NCBI GenBank assembly: GCA_900708905.1
Contig: CAADRB010000003.1
Span: forward strand, 1,685,170-1,749,169
DNA: 64,000 nucleotides
Direction of reading: 5' to 3'
DNA from: Hymenolepis diminuta
Taxonomy: Eukaryota; Platyhelminthes; Cestoda; Cyclophyllidea; Hymenolepididae
The translations under genes and the position numbers were made by a program. Position 1 is the stretch's first letter, and each line of letters begins with the position of its first letter. Positions 61,703-64,000 of this stretch are shown one piece after another. The notes beneath the pieces are model-generated. The model searched no databases, was not told the origin of the DNA, and saw nothing but the letters and a program-made list of their open reading frames with translations.

Positions 61703-64000
61703 ACTTACTCAAAAGAATCTTCTCAGCAGCTCTTATTCTCTTACCTTTGACGACATCTTAGTGGTTGCGAAGTGCGCCCATAAGGAGGTCTTTTTGTATG
61801 TGATATGCATGAGGAATCTACCACTTTCGCGCGGAAAGGATAAAAGTGTACGTATGGAACGCCTTCCGCTTGATTTACTAGATTGTTAAAACTCATTTCT
61901 CAAGATTTTAGAATTGTCCCAACACGGGAAATAGACAAGAAGAGGAGTAACAACTGCTAATAAGTGCGTTCGAAATTTTTTAAAGCTAAATAAAACTCAC
62001 TTTTAAAAGTCTTTGATCGAAAATTTCTGTATTTTAAAATTTAACTAACCCGATCGCTACCTTTTAGTACACAAGGATAGAAAAAAGAAAAAATCTGGGC
62101 TCAGAAAGAAAGGGCATCAGCAGAATTTAGAATTTATAAATTCAGCTCAAATTTGAAAAAAATTCTCTATGATAAACAGGAGATGTGTTGGATTTATTGG
62201 AAGTGATTTTTCTTTAGTATGATAATGGTATTGGAAGTCATTCCAGAGACCTTTCGATTGATCAATTAATTCGAATTAAAGGCCAAAGATTAATTATAAT
62301 TAAGTTTTAATGAAAGATTTAATCGTATTCAGACTTTCCTAGAACAAAGTCAGTCCAAGGATAACTTGGAATTTAATACCTGAACCTCGTTACCCCTTAG
62401 AGTTTAACGGAAAGAGATAGTTCAAGGTGATCGTCGGTTGTTGGTAATCAATGTGTTTAATCCCCCTCTTTAGGTTTTGTTTAAACGTATTTGATGACCT
62501 TTTGTATACATGTTATGATATTATCAAAGATACATACTAAAATGCAATTTTTATTTTCAAAAGCCGGACATATATTGGTTTTCCTTCAGAGATCATGTTA
62601 TAGAACATGCCGAAATAAATGAGGCTTTATGGCCATTTATCTGAATAATACATGAACTTAGTCTAGTGAGGAGTCCATTAGAGCCCTTTTGTGTTACCAA
62701 CGGAGAGAAGTTTTATACTGTAGTTACGATTCAGATATGAAAGTCTTCTTTGGGAATTGAAGAGGTGGAGAATGAGAAAAGACCACGCCTGTGGGTGGTG
62801 CTACTCGACCCCTTTTAGCTGATATAATGAACAATTTTACTCCCATTCATCGCCTTTCCCTTCCCCCCTACCAACATTTCATCATAAAATTTAAAAACAA
62901 CTACCAATTACATCGTTTTACTGCACTTAAATCGGACGGTGAATGTACAGAAAAGGAGATATGGGGGGAGAGGGTTAGTTTTAAAAATGGAGTAGGAGTT
63001 GTTTGGGGTTGTCATAAGATTCATGTATTTAAGGCAGCATTATGAATTAATTCACACCTATGGTGCTGCTTATTCCCATCACAAATATTTAAATATTAAA
63101 TTAAAGTTTAAATATTTTCATTTTGTTAAAAAATGCAATGATTCAATCTTTTATAAATGGCTTGCATAATGTATAACGCAGGATTTAATATGGAGAGTAA
63201 ACTTATAAATATATAATAAATAGATAGATTTAAATTATTAATCGATGATAAAGACATTATAATAATTTTCTATCAAAGTCTATCCGTACTTAATGTAACT
63301 TTTAAGGCTAGAGTATGTTCAGAGGATCGGCGTTAGTCTCGTCTGGTTCCTGACTATTTGAAGTAACAAATGTAGTGACAAACACTTGATTAAATCAACA
63401 GTTCAACAGCTTTGAATACTGCGGACATGTACGAACTCAGAAACGACAGGGTTTAATCACGAAATGTATACTTTGAACATTAGAACATTATACCGTGGAC
63501 AATATTCCTTACTAATAGTAGGCAAATCAATACATCTAAAATTCAATTAACATTCGATTCTTCATGCCTTGACCTTATTGCATACTTCTACTCGATCCAT
63601 CACATCAATTCATCCTGTATTGGAATATTTTGCTGTCCCTATGCTGTTCAGATGCTTTCACATGGTTGAAAAATCGTCAAGTTTTTCTTTGCTTTGTCAA
63701 GTTTGATAATAAACGAAGAAAATAATTAAGGGTTGAACTATGGCACAATAAATTTAAATGAGCTTAAAGTTCACAATTTGCATAACAGAATGACCATAAG
63801 CCATACAAAAAACCAGGTTCAAGCAATTGAGATTTCACGCAGGCTGGATGTCCTTATCCTGACCTCAAGGACATTTCCTTGGGGTTTGTGCTAATTAAAG
63901 CACGTCCCATCGCGCTGTCATTAACACACAATTCCAATTCTCTCCGTGACCTAAATTCTCTTTAAATTAGATATTATTTGGTTCTATGGCAGCAGTTTCA

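Larger units (their letters stand above)
52160..64000. other. Gene-poor stretch with many purine/pyrimidine tracts
   Basis: No supportable coding region on either strand in nearly 12 kb. Long chance frames (for example 56795-57118, 58772-59153) coincide with low-complexity tracts. GC-richer patches at 53970-54300, 55810-56290, 60790-61060 and 61330-61700 contain CpG-rich, ordered-looking sequence and could be regulatory elements of SoxD or of a gene beyond the window. Confidence 0.5.

Overview
The window is eukaryotic, AT-rich (by eye about two thirds A+T) and intron-containing. A SoxD HMG-box gene makes it a bilaterian animal. The dead Ty3/Gypsy elements resemble the CsRn1 clade, with a tRNA-Trp-type primer-binding site. 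Together with many short solo LTRs and small phase-0 exons, these fit a parasitic flatworm, possibly a tapeworm. I hold that placement with moderate confidence and do not name a species.

Layout. Positions 1-152 hold the end of a probable hAT-type DNA transposon remnant. Positions 1296-6524 (+) hold the 3' part of an unrecognised gene. It is built from a serial array of small symmetric (phase-0) exons, many of exactly 28-29 codons, encoding basic, Ser/Thr-Pro-rich segments. It converges on an intronless gene (7383-8885, minus) for a 500-residue protein with an NHL/beta-propeller-like core and charged tails. From about 10.3 to 35 kb the DNA is a transposon graveyard. It holds four solo LTRs of one family in two inverted pairs (10361-10698/14469-14815 and 26416-26728/34436-34756), a second LTR followed by a triplicated primer-binding-site-like motif (17.5-18.0 kb), degraded Gypsy integrase (11.8-12.1 kb minus; 31.6-32.3 kb plus) and reverse transcriptase (24.8-25.5 kb plus), and a tRNA-derived SINE-like piece (22.4 kb). 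Two possible small secreted-protein genes lie here (12876-13094, and a signal-peptide exon at 24247-24323). From 35 to 43.5 kb I see no supportable gene.

The best-supported gene is SoxD (SOX5/6/13 class), minus strand, five coding exons between 48980 and 44073, all joined in phase 0 to a 603-residue product. The HMG box is split by an intron, and a PLNLT motif matches the CtBP-type motif of SoxD proteins. A twin inverted-CCAAT box with a TATA-like element at 50.18-50.22 kb is a candidate promoter. Beyond it, 52-64 kb is a gene desert with many purine/pyrimidine tracts.

The most unusual item is the serial-exon gene at the left end. Its exons look like tandem duplicates at different stages of decay: one apparently has a GC donor, one has lost its AG acceptor, and one has lost its donor.
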